Shown: positions 11,367 through 22,903 of the stretch, one piece after another
Numbering within the stretch: the first letter of the stretch is position 1
Layout of the letters: every line of letters starts with the position of its first letter
Source of the DNA: Zea mays
Taxonomy: Eukaryota; Streptophyta; Magnoliopsida; Poales; Poaceae
Reading direction: 5' to 3'
DNA: 64,000 nt
NCBI RefSeq assembly: GCF_902167145.1
Contig: NC_050098.1
Coordinates: 38,744,501 to 38,808,500, forward strand
Notes under the pieces: generated by a model
Told to the model about the DNA's origin: nothing
What the model saw: only the letters and a program-made list of their open reading frames with translations
Databases searched by the model: none
Program-made: the position numbers and the translations under genes

Positions 11367-13133
11367 CTTCATTGAATTAATCTCATATATTTGTCCTTCA
11401 GTAGATTCAATGTCTAAAGCTTGGATACAAGCTTCTGCCACCACAAGTCTACTAACTTCCCCCACAAGCTTGTCGCCTAGTAGGTATGAGGTGTTAGAAG
11501 AAGCAAAAATCTTATCAAAACAAAAATGTCATCATAAAATGCAGGTGAACAAAAGAAATAACCTTTGCCTATGACTACTGCTCGTCGCTCCCCAGTTGTA
11601 GCTTTAAGAAGTGTATTAAGATCATATGAAGTGTAGGGTCCATCTGTTAATCTTCCAGGCCTGCAAACAGCTTGTATCATGTCAGAATAATATATCTATG
11701 ATCCCACCAAAAAACTTTTCTGTGAACAAACCTGAATACATGATAATCGTGAATGGTATTCCTGAATTGCGAACAAAGTCTTCTCCCATCTTCTTGTACT
11801 TGAGCACACCAAACAGATTCATGATGCTGAAAAATACATAGCATGATTGCTCAAGGACCAAGGTTAAAGTTATGGAACATAAAACTGAGTGGTAATACAA
11901 ATACCAACATGAAAGGCAAAGATACTGCCTGACAAGAAGTTGGTTGTGAAAATTGGCTAATATACGATGTTTATAAAACAAAGATTTACATGTAAAACAT
12001 GTCGTGCATATTGTTTTAGAAGGGTAACCTTTAGCATATGATGTCGTGAAGTTCAGCTGTAAATACCCTCTTCAGAATCATATAGTATTATACCTCCATG
12101 GTATCTCATTGTATTTTGTAACACCAATAGATGACACAAGAACCAGTCTCTTGATTGTCTGTGGCAAGGCACTTACAAGATTTCTGATGCCATTCCAATC
12201 TGTCACAAAAATATGTGTGTGATCAGTGAACTAAGACACTTTCTCACCCATAACTGTTATTGTTAGCTTGTGTAGGTGATAAACATGGATATCTATGGCT
12301 ACTGATATGCATCGACTTAAAATGACTAAACAGGTTTATTTTGGACTTTTTCTTCTTATATAATGATGCGTAGCTCTCCTGCGCGTTCAAGAAAAAAATG
12401 ACTAAGCATACAGGTGTGCATGATTTGACCAGAAGAATGTACATAATGAACGCATAAATAGATGTTTAGAGCTCAAACCAATAAATAACTCATTAGGCCT
12501 CTGTATCAGCTAAATTTCAGCCTTTTATTTGGTTCATTCTGGAATTGAAAGTTCCTATGTTCCATCAAGATTGTCCTTGCCCAAAATTCTTTTGTCTGGA
12601 TTATCTAAATAAGGGTGAAGTGCATGTTCTTCTTTATCATTGACTGACACCTTGGATGAAAGTTTAACTTCGACTGTAGAATAACAGGCAGTACAAACCT
12701 ACACGTTCTGGAGTATTCTCTCCATCCCAACGTTTAGATGGAAATGCTGTAGTTCCAGTACAACATATCACATGTGTAACTCCCTAGAAAAGAGACCCCT
12801 ATATTTTGATTTATTCAATCATTGCAGAAATAGATAGCCCAAGAAAATAGACGAACTGTATAAATTCATAGAAAAAGAAGGGACCAACCTCAAACATTTA
12901 TGGATCCAAATCATTAGGATTTCTCGTGTCCGCTTTGTAAACCTGACATGAAAGATAAAATTAAATAATCCACGATAGGTCGATAGGTGTACATTTTTTC
13001 TTGGAGACAACAGGTGGGGGATGGAATGCTGAATATCCAGATGTACCTGCAGTACACTCTCATCCTGCTTGCCAAATAGTGTCAATGCCTTTTCTGGATC
13101 TCTTAGGAGCAACCTTGACTTGATGTAGAACTC
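11367..13133 (-). pseudogene. Captured NAD(P)-binding Rossmann (SDR-type) gene fragment, seven exons
   Basis: Seven exons can be read with GT-AG borders and matching phases: 13133-13047, 12942-12889, 12783-12699, 12199-12094, 11826-11740, 11660-11563 and 11476-11367. Segments such as IKSRLLLRDPEKA, THVICCTGTTAFPSKRWDGE, LVLVSSIGVTKYNEIPW and DGPYTSYDLNTLL resemble plant atypical short-chain dehydrogenases of the NAD(P)-binding Rossmann superfamily. The N-terminal glycine-rich nucleotide loop and the C-terminal exon are absent. Exon 2 has an in-frame TAA at 12898-12900 where GAA would fit. The last base of exon 5 is T where AG|GT would be normal. So this is a dead fragment moved with its introns. 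It lies between the two Helitron 5' termini. Confidence 0.85.
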
Positions 13134-13553
13134 CTGCAGGCAAGCCAAGCAACAGCATGTCAGCTTAGCTCCAGTTAATCATACTGTCGTGATAACAAGC
13201 GTGCATCAGTAGTGTCTCGATTCAATTTGGAGCACCACAGCAGCAGATTCAGTGAATGGATATTTTCATGAACAAAAGTCGGGTTAACATCAAGCGTACA
13301 CACGAGAATCACAATCAAAGCAATTCAAAAGGTAAAAGTGGAGTAAAAGCGAGAGAACAATTTTGATAGAAAGGTCCAACGCGCCTAACGCAGGCAGTTA
13401 ACTTATGGAAACTCAAACTTGAGAGAACTCCAGATGACGGGGAATTCGGTAATGGCGACAAAAATCAAGGCAGCACCGACCTATTTCTCCGGGAGGGGGA
13501 AAATTTTGGGGATCAATCGAGAAAGAAACGCCTAGAAAGAAAAAAAGCATCAC

Positions 13554-13643
13554 CTGCTGGGCATGATCGCCGTCCGTATCGAACGTGCCGTGGTACACCA
13601 CGTAATCCAAGTCCGTCAAGGTGCAGCCGACGTCGAAGAGTCA
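13554..13643 (-). pseudogene. Captured exon of another gene upstream of the SDR exons
   Basis: The minus strand has an exon-like stretch containing TDLDYVVYHGTFDTDGDHAQ and ending in a good donor (CAG|GTGATG, end at 13554). It does not match the expected N-terminus of the SDR protein, so it probably came from a different gene. In a Helitron transcript it could be spliced to the SDR exon that starts at 13133. The upstream edge is uncertain. Confidence 0.45.
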
Positions 13644-15714
13644 CATCTTATAATATTCTTCAATCTAACCAGAGTTCACCTAATACTTCTGCTCATATTA
13701 GCCATTTTTTTTGGATCCATATTTCTGGTAAGTTGATGGATGTTTGGTTGGATTTCTGCAGTTGGAGCTAAGGTGTGTATTGCTAGTTAGACATTCTGAG
13801 TTCTAGACATTTCCATCTATGAAGTCTTCCTTCCAGTGATAAATCATTCTATGCCTAACTTTATTTTGAAGCTGTCTTTAACCTATATGCCATCATACGA
13901 TGGTGCAGGTTCACTATTATTCTTGATTTCAGATTTTTTAAAACGATTGGTTCCTAGTAGGATGTTTTACTTGAGCGTATGTGGTCATATTTTATATTGT
14001 CCAAAATTCTCAATTTCTGTTAGGGCCCATACTAAATTACTAATGTTAGTCTAGTTCTTGGATTGCTTCTGATTGTACTTTGGTATAACCCCCTTACTCA
14101 ATATGGCCATTCTTTATCAAATTCATCATATTGCACAGTTCCTTTCAGTAATATATTAGGCATTATGTATTATTATCAGCAAATGCAACTTGCTAACCGT
14201 ACCTCAGGGTTTATCACTCGACCATGCTGACGAAACTTACCTCTACTGCTCTTTTCACGAGCATGGTCCCTTTCAGTTTTCTCCCTCCAACGACCATCAT
14301 ATGTACAACACAAAAAGGCTATCACATCCTAAAACATACATGGTATTAGTAGGATGAAAAATGTCATAATTGTGAATAAATAAGATACTTGAAACATGAT
14401 CGAAGCGAAGATGCACTGGAACATACTTCCCTCCAGTCAACAAACTCTTTTTTGTAAATGAAGATCCATCTCTGAATTGGCATATCTATAAAGCTCCATC
14501 TAACTAAATTGGAATATCTAGTCTAGAAAGCTATAAAATTACTCTAACTGAACACTCAACGTCTAAAACAGACTCCATCAGACTGCACACAAAAAATTGA
14601 GTGTACAACAACAAATGTATCGGCCAGATAGAAAACATGATTGAATTTCATGCTTACATAACTATTTCACAGCTCTTGTAAGCAATGACATAGGGCGAAA
14701 TCATGCAAATCACTAAACCAAATCACAGATCTAGGCATTTTAGGAAAATACATGAAAAGCAGAGCTACCTTTCGACGATTCAAGCCTTCTTCTACGGTTG
14801 GACTGCAGCCTCCACCCGCCAACAACGACGGTGACTCAGGAAAGCTCCTCCATCGCTGGTGCCAACCTTCTATCGAACGACCGGATCTAGGACGGTGTCC
14901 AAATCGTCCATGCCCCCGCGTGCCGAGACTGTTGGAGCTACCCCTTCCCTCGCAGCCACACTGACGCCGGACACCAAGTAACTGCCTCCTCCTTGCTCAC
15001 CAGTTCACTGACAATGCCGGTAATGGTAGAGGAAGAGCAACGACTGGATATGAGGAGTGCCACTCACACCACATTTGCGATGAGGAGGGGGCGAGATCGA
15101 GATGGGATTAAAGGGAGGGGGCGGACCTTGGCGGCGATCTTGGGCGGGAGGGCCCGGGTAACGCGCGAGCGGGGCAGGGGGAGACGACGGTCGTCTCAAC
15201 GATGTGGAGGATGGACGCGGTGTCTGTCGGAGCAGGTTGGGGGAGTGGGTGCGTCGCTTTCCTCCTCCAGGCCTCCACCCTCGCTCTCGCTCGCTCATCG
15301 CTCGTCGTCACCGCCACACCAGCGGGGAGGGGGAAGGCGAGACGCGGCGGGCTAGGGTGGCCTAGGGTTTCCCGTCCTCGATATTTTTCAGTGGTTGTAA
15401 GAGCCGCAGCGGGGGTGGCGGCGGGGATGGCTCCTGGGCTATCCGCCAGCGGCGTCGTCGTGTAGGTTTTTAGGTGTGTGTCGGAGCAGGGTTGGGGGAG
15501 CGGGCATCGCGAGCGGGGCGGACGCGACGTCGGGAGGACGGGGCGCGGCACGCAGGGGAGGAAGGCGACAATGTCGGGATGGCGGGCGGGGATTGCGCGG
15601 ATCGCGGCGGCCGGCGGGGATTGCGGCGCGGGGATCGCGGAGGGCGCATGGGCGGGCGGGCGGGCGTCGGGAGGCGGGGGCAGTCTACAGTAGGGTCTTA
15701 ATAGTTAGTAGAGA
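13644..15714. other. Helitron 1 5' region: intron-like then GC-rich
   Basis: 13644-14750 is T-rich and intron-like. A short minus-strand exon-like stretch near 14222-14330 reads DVIAFLCCTYDGRWREKTER and is unidentified. 14960-15700 is very GC-rich with many unconvincing overlapping frames, like a captured promoter or 5' UTR. Confidence 0.4.
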
Positions 15715-16543
15715 TAATACAGTAGTATCATCGTGATGCATGTTTAATTGTTGTCTTTAAGCAAAGTGTACGCGCTCCATAAATAGTAAGAGATGAGTGC
15801 ATGTTCCCTGTACGACCCAAATCACGTACGTACGGTAGGTACGACGTGTCGTATGTACTTGGATCTGATGACATATACGGGCGTCGGTTAATTAAGGAAC
15901 AAGCAAGAGGAGCACAAACCAGACCTGGGCCGGGCTCCGCACTGCTGCTGCTACTTGATCCACCATGGACGACATGGACTTAATGATTACTGCGGAGAAG
16001 ACAGAAGAGAGGGAGCTAAGATGCGTACGCCCGTGTACGTGTATCAGCTGAATCTGGTAGTACATACATGATTACGGCTTGCTTACAGGTCGACGGCGCC
16101 ATGATTGTGTCCTCCATCCCGCTGCACTGCACGGCCGTGTGCCATAGAAATAGATTGCACAACAAGTTTGACCTGTGAGATCGAGGTGAGGCCGCGCGCG
16201 CGCCTGAAACCACACGCTCCATTGCCATGCATGCAGTTAACACTAGCTTGGCATGCATCTGTCAACCGCGCATGGAAAATTTTTGCTGCAGCCCCTCACA
16301 AAAAGAAGGATACACACCACCTGTAGGTCCACTAGGTAATGTTTTAGTTGTGTTATTAACCTGCGGGCGAGATCTATCCTCTTTTTTGTGAGGGGCTACA
16401 AACATTCTGGTTTGCAGTCGGACTGCAACAAATTTTTTTCCACCCGGCATGCCATGCAGTTAACACTAACGGACACCGCGACGAAGACGATCGACTTACT
16501 ACTACTACGTACCGTTGTCCGTCCGGGCCCCGTCTGCTGCGAT
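15715..16543. other. Interval between Helitron 1 and hAT elements
   Basis: No gene recognised. It contains one MITE-like inverted repeat (16277-16438). The segment GCATGCAGTTAACACTA occurs on both sides of it (near 16228 and 16452). Confidence 0.4.
16277..16438. mobile_element. MITE-like foldback element
   Basis: The left arm GCCCCTCACAAAAAGAAGGA (16291) pairs with the right arm TCCTCTTTTTTGTGAGGGGC (to 16396). An outer AAATTTTTGCTGCAG-like repeat also recurs inverted near 16420-16438. No clear target duplication was found, so the superfamily is open. Confidence 0.45.
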
Positions 16544-17070
16544 TAGAGACCCGATCCTCGATTCTCCGCGGGGAATTCCTCCATTAAGGACGGGGGCAGA
16601 TAAGTTTATTCTCCCACGGGGATGTAAACGGGGAAAATTCTTCTCCCGACGAGTAAAAGGGGATGTGGACGGAGACGATGACGGGGACGGGGAAGCATTC
16701 CCATCCCCGTTCCCTGTGGGGACCCATTAAACCTGCACGTGACTATGTTTTCATGTACTAGTTAATGACAAAAATAAACAATTACTTTATCAAGAGATCA
16801 ATCAATGTATAAATTTGTTTATTTGACGTACATATAATGTTTTCTTACATCTAACAATATGTATGATTGAAAATGTTTGATGTATGTCCTAATTTTAATT
16901 TAAACGAAGACGGGGATCACCGTCGTGGATTTATCCTCGCGGCGAATGGGGATGTGAAAGAAATATCCCCCATGAGCGTTCGTGGGGATCCTCTCGGGGG
17001 AATTTTTTTCGTCGCGGAAACGAGTATGAGGAGCTATTCGCCGACGGGGAATTCCCCATTGTCATCCCTA
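16544..17070. mobile_element. Non-autonomous hAT-type element
   Basis: A 527-bp element with ends TAGAGACCCGAT and ...TTGTCATCCCTA, flanked by the perfect 8-bp duplication GCTGCGAT at 16536-16543 and 17071-17078. Subterminal sequences are rich in GGGGAATTCCCC-like and GACGGGGA motifs on both strands. No transposase. Confidence 0.88.
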
Positions 17071-17084
17071 GCTGCGATCTTAAG

Positions 17085-17611
17085 TAGGGCTGAGCATTCG
17101 ATCTATTAGGGTAATTCGTTTCGATCTATTCGTTTTTTTTAAATTTCGGGTTTTGGAAAATGATAACCAAAATTTTCAAAATAGTTTTAGAAACCGAACC
17201 CGAATAGACCCACAATTTCGGTTTGGTCACCGAATAGACCCGAATAGTAGAGAGACTAGTATTTTTTTGTTAAAATATATACAATGAATAATTTATTGGA
17301 AGTAATATTATTACAACAAGTGACTATAAAAATACCATATTAAGATATATATACTATCGTTAAGATGATATCATAATTTTTAGCTAATAAGTTTATACAT
17401 CATATAATAAAATCATCACATATTAAGAGGTTTTTTTATATTTCGGGTTATTCGGTCTATTCGAGTTTTAAAGATTAGGAAACGAAACCGAACTCATACT
17501 TCGAAATATAGCACGTATAGGAATCAAATCCGAAAATCTGAATAAACCGACAATTCAATCTATATTATATTTACGTTCGGTTCAGGTTTAGGTTTAAAAT
17601 ACCCAACTCTA
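17085..17611. mobile_element. Degenerate hAT-type element
   Basis: Ends TAGGGCTGAGCATTC and (reversed) TAGAGTTGGGTATTT are similar, and both ends carry repeats of the CGAATAGACC/GGTTTCGG type. The putative 8-bp duplication is imperfect (ATCTTAAG versus ATCGTGGG). The element is old or the edges are slightly off. Confidence 0.55.
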
Positions 17612-17713
17612 ATCGTGGGGGACGGGGCGATAGTACTGTGAGACCACCGCAGAGTAGGCAGCCATCCATACGCATACATATTGCGGCTGTCGTTCTCCCG
17701 GCATATATATATA

Positions 17714-17743
17714 CTAGGTGAGTGCCCGTGCGTTGCAACGGAA
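17714..17743 (-). other. Helitron 2 3' terminus with hairpin
   Basis: Terminal CTAG with the palindrome CGTTGCAACG just upstream, the standard Helitron termination structure. Confidence 0.85.
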
Positions 17744-18011
17744 ACACATAATACCCACGGTACTGCTATGAGAAAAGGTTTCTTAATACATTTGTGATCC
17801 TATTCATACATAAATTTTGTTATTTTAATCTAGTTGTTTCACCACTATATTCCAACCATCAGTACCATTCATACTTTTATATATGATATTTAGGTACACG
17901 TGTGTTACTACGATTTTTAAATGAATTACCTTGTAATTGATTCAAAAGATCCATAGCAAAAGTACGCAAGCTTACCAAAGTTTAAGGTAACTTACTCAAC
18001 AACCAACCTTC

Positions 18012-18140
18012 ATCATGTGCTTTAAAAGTTAAGGAATTAATACATAAGAAAAACATCATGTGCATTACAAGTTAAGGAATTAATACATAAGAAAAATATC
18101 ATGTGCATTACAAGTTAAGGAATTAATATATAAGGAAAAC
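18012..18140. repeat. 47-bp tandem repeats
   Basis: Three near-identical copies of a unit containing AGTTAAGGAATTAATACATA and CATCATGTGCATTAC, close to the Helitron 2 3' end. The third copy is partial. Confidence 0.75.
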
Positions 18141-18257
18141 AAAATAGGAACAAGAATAAAGCATGTCTGGTTGCATATCTAGATTTGTCAAGCGCATAAG
18201 AAAAACATAATCAACCAAAAGTGAAATACTAACATCCAACATCTTCACCATCCTCAT

Positions 18258-18580
18258 CCTACCATTTGTCTAGTCAACCTTCAAGAACACAGGTCCTTTT
18301 TCAGGAGCCTTGGTCACCAACTGCTCTCATCTTTCTTGTTCTGGTAGCATATGGTTCTTGGGACAACAATTGCTTTGCACTCCTGCAAATAGGAAGGCCA
18401 ATACAATCAAAATCTGAAATGCTTCATTCAACATGTATTAAATAGACAACATCAAACAACTCGAGATCAAACTCGCAGGGCGAGTCATCTGAGCCCTTAG
18501 CTGACAAGTTGAAATGGCCTTTAGGCTTTAAGTTCTGCTTCACACCCTTGGCGTCAGGCAGCTCTATCATCAAAAACACC
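18258..18580 (-). pseudogene. Captured co-chaperone p23 (SBA1-like) fragment
   Basis: Two exons are visible on the minus strand. The first (18580 to about 18450) follows an acceptor CAG and contains VFLMIELPDAKGVKQNLKP, GHFNLSAKG and LELFDV, characteristic of the CS domain of plant p23, an Hsp90 co-chaperone. The second (18382 to about 18258, acceptor GCAG) contains RTICYQNKKDESSW, then TGA where Trp is expected, and loses frame before reaching a VDWDKW-like end. First and last exons are absent. It is a dead fragment near the Helitron 3' end. Confidence 0.75.
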
Positions 18581-20480
18581 CTGCCAGATCAAAATTATAC
18601 AGACAAACCAAGTCGCATCAACCCAAATCTAGAAGTACCCAGGAAATTCGATGCCATTTTCTGTAGTCATTAGAGTAACACCAATATCATTAAGCATGCA
18701 AAAATCAAAATACAGAAAGTCATTAGCACAAGGAGTAACTTTATAATGTTACAGGTGTCCCAGATTAATGACTCTAAATAGAAATTATTAACAAGGGGGA
18801 AAAGTTGTTCAAGAATATATCTGGAGATCAGAACAAGAACCAACAAAATACAATCCTATGTCCACACTAATTGTCTCATTTCATGAGAATTTTTTTTAAA
18901 AAAAATTGAATGTGGACAAAGCAAAGAAAAACCAAACATATACAATGCACATATTAATAGATCAGGCATGTGAGGTAGTTATGTTAAGAAGGAAGATAAA
19001 ATGCTCACATTATGGTAGCCCCTTTAAACCATCTCTCATGAATTAAAATTAAGTAGAAGAATGAATCAAATAAGTAGCTGAATTACCTCACATACAATGT
19101 CCCAAGAAGCAGAGAAACCATCAGTTGAAAGGCGCCAGCTTCCACGCTGTGACTCAACACCATTCTTTCCATCAGATGATCCAAGTTCAAGCAGTTCATC
19201 ACTTGTCCTCATCAGACTCGTACCTATGGCGCTTTCTCCTATTCCTCTTTCTCCTTTTATGGCTGCTTCCAGTCAACATCAATATCAGGCATATGTGAAA
19301 TTGAGAACCCATAATTCCGAACCAATGAGTAATCATCAGCCTTGTGAAATTCTATTTTGTTATGAGAGAAAAAAAGATTCACAAGAATCTCCTGATTTGC
19401 ATTCTTTCGACAATTCACAGAAAATTATCCAGGACTGAATGCCTACCCACTTAAGCACACCAGGTAATTCTGTCTCCACAAGTTCCTTCATGAGAGCAAA
19501 ATGATCAGCATCAGTCAAATGGTTTACGCCCTTCAAAAGTTCTTCCATTTGCCCCCATTCTTCGTGTTGTTCTTCATCGTTCATGAGCCGCCAAAGTTGT
19601 CTACCCTTGGCAGTGACACAGTTCAAAAAGACAAGATCATCAAGAGATATGTGATCATAATGTCCTGATAAAAGAACTTCAAGCCAACAACACGGGAATG
19701 TCAATTCCTTGCACTGCATAGTAGGATTGATGAGCTTGCCTAAAGAATTTAAGAAACCAAGAAGCCTTTCCTCATCCAGATGGATAAGAAGATGCTGGCA
19801 AAGAGAAGAGAACTGCTCGTCCATCAAAAAATCTTCAACCACATGCCATACATCTTTGGAATTCTCCTCATACATTAAGTATAAAAATTTATCTACAAAA
19901 TATTCTTCATCGATTTGCAGTATTTCACCATCTTTGATAGAATTAGCAAGCTCATCAGAAGACCAGAAATCTGGGACATACTCTAAGAAATTCTCCACTG
20001 TCTCGAGAACATCAAGATCACGAAATAGTGAGGCTTGGTAGCAACTACAGCCGGAGATTGCCCATGTTTGCCTTTCCACTCAAGTTCTTCCCAGCACCTG
20101 TCACAATTTACAAATGCAAACTGCAAAAGTGCCTTAGCTCCCTTTCTATGTGTGGATTCCCCAGTAACAGCAAAGTGGCCAAACCACTGCATTATCCTGT
20201 TTGGATTTCCTGCAGATAGTCATAGGGGCATGTAAATTGTAAGCGATGAAAGCCACCCCAAATAGCATCTCAACCATTCCTGTTACATGGCAACAATTCA
20301 ACAGGAAATATAAAATATCACACCTAATTATTTGACTAAGGGACTACTAAAGCAGTTAGGACAAAGGGGCAATGAATCGTGCTCAGGACAAAAGGCCTTA
20401 CAGTTGTATTAGATTGCTTAATATTACTTTCAGATTAGTAATATATATAATATTTGGTCTAATTTTTAATATTTATATAT

Positions 20481-20563
20481 ATAGTTAAGGCGTCGCTTCG
20501 CCTTACTCCTTTTCGCTTAAAAGGTAAAAAGGGGTGCTCGACTTAACTCGCCTTAATAACTAT
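20481..20563. repeat. Short inverted repeat (possible MITE remnant)
   Basis: ATAGTTAAGGCG at the left faces CGCCTTAATAACTAT at the right, enclosing about 55 bp. No clear target duplication. Confidence 0.3.
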
Positions 20564-20821
20564 GAATGTGACATTCCATAACTTTCCAAAGTTTATATAT
20601 AAGCCTATCTCAAATTCATGGGGTGAGAGATAGAGATTGATTATATAGATTTACATGCTACTTTTCTAATGTACAACTTATAGCACACTCTTCTACTTGC
20701 TTCTCTATTGCATAAATGTAGCGTATAACTATCTCTCTCATATAATTTAGGATAATATACAAATATATTACATAGACAAATATATTAACTTAATTATTTT
20801 TGTCTAAATTATAATTATTAG

Positions 20822-20902
20822 AATGGAATTCAATTCCCACGAAACAAACGGGGCCTTATTAGAATGGAATTCAATTCCAAGGATCCAAACGGGACATTAC
20901 TG
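20822..20902. repeat. Duplicated MITE-end-like sequence
   Basis: TTAGAATGGAATTCAATTCC occurs twice, about 40 bp apart, each followed by an AAACGGG-type end (CAAACGGGGCC and CAAACGGGACA). Such ends are typical of Tourist-like MITEs. It lies in the intron of the captured gene. Confidence 0.4.
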
Positions 20903-21835
20903 ATTTTGCTGGAGACTTAAGTAAGCAGGCATAACATAGGCTGATAGGCATCTGTAAATAATGACAAGAAGTTTCATGCCAAGCTCCAGCACTACACGAG
21001 TACACGCCTACACCATACTCAGAGATGTAGGCCATACCTAGATACACTTAAAAATAGGCCAAGAGACAGATATGATGTAGTTGTCACTGAAACACCATTT
21101 CAGTTTCCTTCTTGTACACAGCAGTGTGTTACTCATTTCCATAATACTATGTTAGCAAATTACCATGACATAGTCACTGAGATAGGCTATATGTGGTATG
21201 CCATTTACAACATAATAGTCCTTACAGACAGCACAAGTTCAAATTGAGACTATTGAGTTAGGAGCCTATTTTATACAGGTTTTTTTGCAAACATGTTTCA
21301 AATAAGCAATTATTTGGGCGTATAAGTAAAGCAAAACAAGATGTATTTAAGTAACAGATAAAAATACAATCAGTTTTTAGCTCTTAGGAAAATTACCTCG
21401 GAAGAAATCCTCCAGTATATGGCCTTTTCTTGCTAGAATAGACCCAACCATTCTGGGTTTCTTATCGAAAATCATACGCAGCAAGCGAGCAGCGACATCA
21501 CGCCTGGAATTCTTCCTCTCTAAGAGATCAAGAAACAGGTCCCTCTGGCCACAGTCACTGAGCGAATGGACCAACGAGACAGTGGCACAGAGCCACAGCC
21601 GAGCTTCATACATGCCTGCTGATTTTGTCAATGACTTGATTATGGACTCAACATTGTGACAAAGAGATCTCCTCCCTTCCACGGCAACTGTATTAACACT
21701 GTCGCATTCTGTCGGCACTTGCAAAAAGAGTTGAACCATCTTCGGAGTGAAATTTCTCACCAGAAATCTGGAGCGAAAACAAGCGAAGAATCACAGCATG
21801 CCGAGCGATGGCGTCATGTGGCGGGTTGCACCCGT

Positions 21836-22047
21836 CGTGGTGACGGAGGGCAGCACGGGCGCCTCGCCCCAGCCGACGGCGCCGCTGCAGAGCTCGACGC
21901 GCACGGCGACGTTGGAGAGCGCGGCGAGGCGCGAGGCCGCGATGGTGAAGGGCGCGGTGAGTGGGACGCGGAGCGGGCGCGCGCCGGCCGCCGACACGTC
22001 CACGGAGAAGGTCTCCTTGAGCGCACGTTGAAGCCGAACGAGCCCAT
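21836..22047 (-). pseudogene. Captured first exon of plastid-type L-Ala-D/L-Glu epimerase
   Basis: The minus strand reads MGSFGFNV, then after a one-base loss continues as VDVSAAGARPLRVPLTAPFT and NVAVRVELCSGAVGWGEAPV. This matches the N-terminal region of plant L-Ala-D/L-Glu (dipeptide) epimerase of the mandelate racemase/muconate lactonizing enzyme superfamily. The match ends after LPSVT near 21836, where sequence belonging to the next captured gene begins. Catalytic Lys and metal ligands lie in later exons that are absent. Two unrelated genes are therefore joined within about 70 bp. Confidence 0.7.
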
Positions 22048-22668
22048 GGGGGAGGGCAGGGACGAGACGGCGAGATGGCGTGGAGGCGGGTGGTGGCGGG
22101 CTGTTGGCGGTGGATCGGCCTCGTTGAGTGTGAAGTTGCCTAAAAGGTTCCCTGAATTATATACGTCTAAAAATTAAGTTGATCTTTCCATGTCCTGTCA
22201 AATACCTGACGAACTTGTGAAGAATGCAAGTGCGATCCAACTGATGAAAGATTCCCCCCACTCCGCTAATGATGAGAAAAGGGCCCAGATGTTCGCCATC
22301 AGCACCAACTCTACTCCGCTTATCTTAGCAACTACCATGCATGATTTGCTTCGACCTCATCATTGGTGCAGTGCAGACCAATTGACAGTTCATGGATTGG
22401 AGAAGGACGCCTCTAGTCCTAGCTTTAGGTGGCATCCGAAACTAACACTAAAAGACCCTATATTACTACAAGCTATTCTTTGAATACATTCAACAGAACC
22501 TACTAATGAAAAATGCAAAGCTGATGGTGTCAGCTAACCAAATAAATGTATAATTTATTTTTAGATAGAAAATATATGCATATAATTAAATGGTTACGCA
22601 GCTTACCAAACAATTGCACAACGATGGAATAAAAATGTAAGAGCGCAGTTCAGTGTCATGCACCAAAC

Positions 22669-22903
22669 CTGTTTTCTTGGCATTCATGCCATCCATTTCT
22701 GTCAGTAGCTGATTAAGCACTCTATCAGCCGCACCTCCAACATCAGCCACACTGCTTCCTCTCTGCAACATGTGTTAATATCTGTTAGACAAAAAACATG
22801 ACACCACAAATAAATAAAGAGCCAAGGTGAGACGTGTATAGACCTGGGAAGCAATTGAGTCAAGCTCATCAAAGAAGAGGACACAAGGAGCAGATTGACG
22901 AGA
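22669..22903 (-). pseudogene. Captured CDC48-type AAA ATPase fragment
   Basis: Two exons with intact GT-AG borders: about 22903-22844 (SRQSAPCVLFFDELDSIASQ) and 22762-22669 ([20 protein letters not shown], then [11 protein letters not shown]). The first contains the Walker B motif (hhhhDE), the second the start of the AAA second region of homology. The match is to the D2 domain of plant CDC48/p97, the ubiquitin-dependent segregase. Walker A, the N domain and all other exons are absent. The two exons still join in frame, so a short in-frame domain piece could be spliced into a Helitron transcript. Confidence 0.85.

Larger units (their letters stand above)
5879..15714 (-). mobile_element. Helitron 1 (gene-fragment-bearing, non-autonomous)
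   Basis: On the minus strand the left end reads CGTTGCAACGCACGGGCACT then CACCTAG, followed by a host T (complement of 5878). This is the maize-type Helitron 3' terminus with its short palindrome. The right end starts TCTCTACTAACTATTAAG at 15714, preceded by a host A (complement of 15715), matching the TC start and the A/T insertion preference of Helitrons. No Rep/helicase gene is visible. The body carries gene fragments with introns, mostly in minus orientation. A second, equally good 5' terminus lies inside at 11170, so the true unit could be 5879-11170 nested in or fused to a longer one. Confidence 0.85.
19086..21760 (-). pseudogene. Captured multi-exon plant gene, function unknown
   Basis: Exons: about 21760-21397 (LFLDLLERKNSRRDVAARLL), 20209-19447 (starting RIMQWFGHFAVTG) and a downstream part to about 19086 (WRLSTDGFSASWD, preceded by a basic run). 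The junction 21397/20209 has good GT-AG sites and joins in phase. Exon 20209-19447 has a one-base loss near 20025, which splits it into a frame ending there and a long frame of about 200 codons rich in Leu, Glu and Asp (LETVENFLEYVPDFWSSDEL, DDLVFLNCVTAKGRQLWRLM). A donor at 19447 is intact. The helical, acidic composition suggests a repeat-type scaffold, but I do not recognise the family. Confidence 0.65.

Noticed and set aside
14960..15740. Multiple GC-rich frames near the Helitron 1 5' end
   Set aside because: Low-complexity translations in all frames; no domain, no splice logic.
22669..22903. A host CDC48 gene
   Set aside because: Only two short exons are present, flanked by unrelated gene pieces and lying within Helitron ends.
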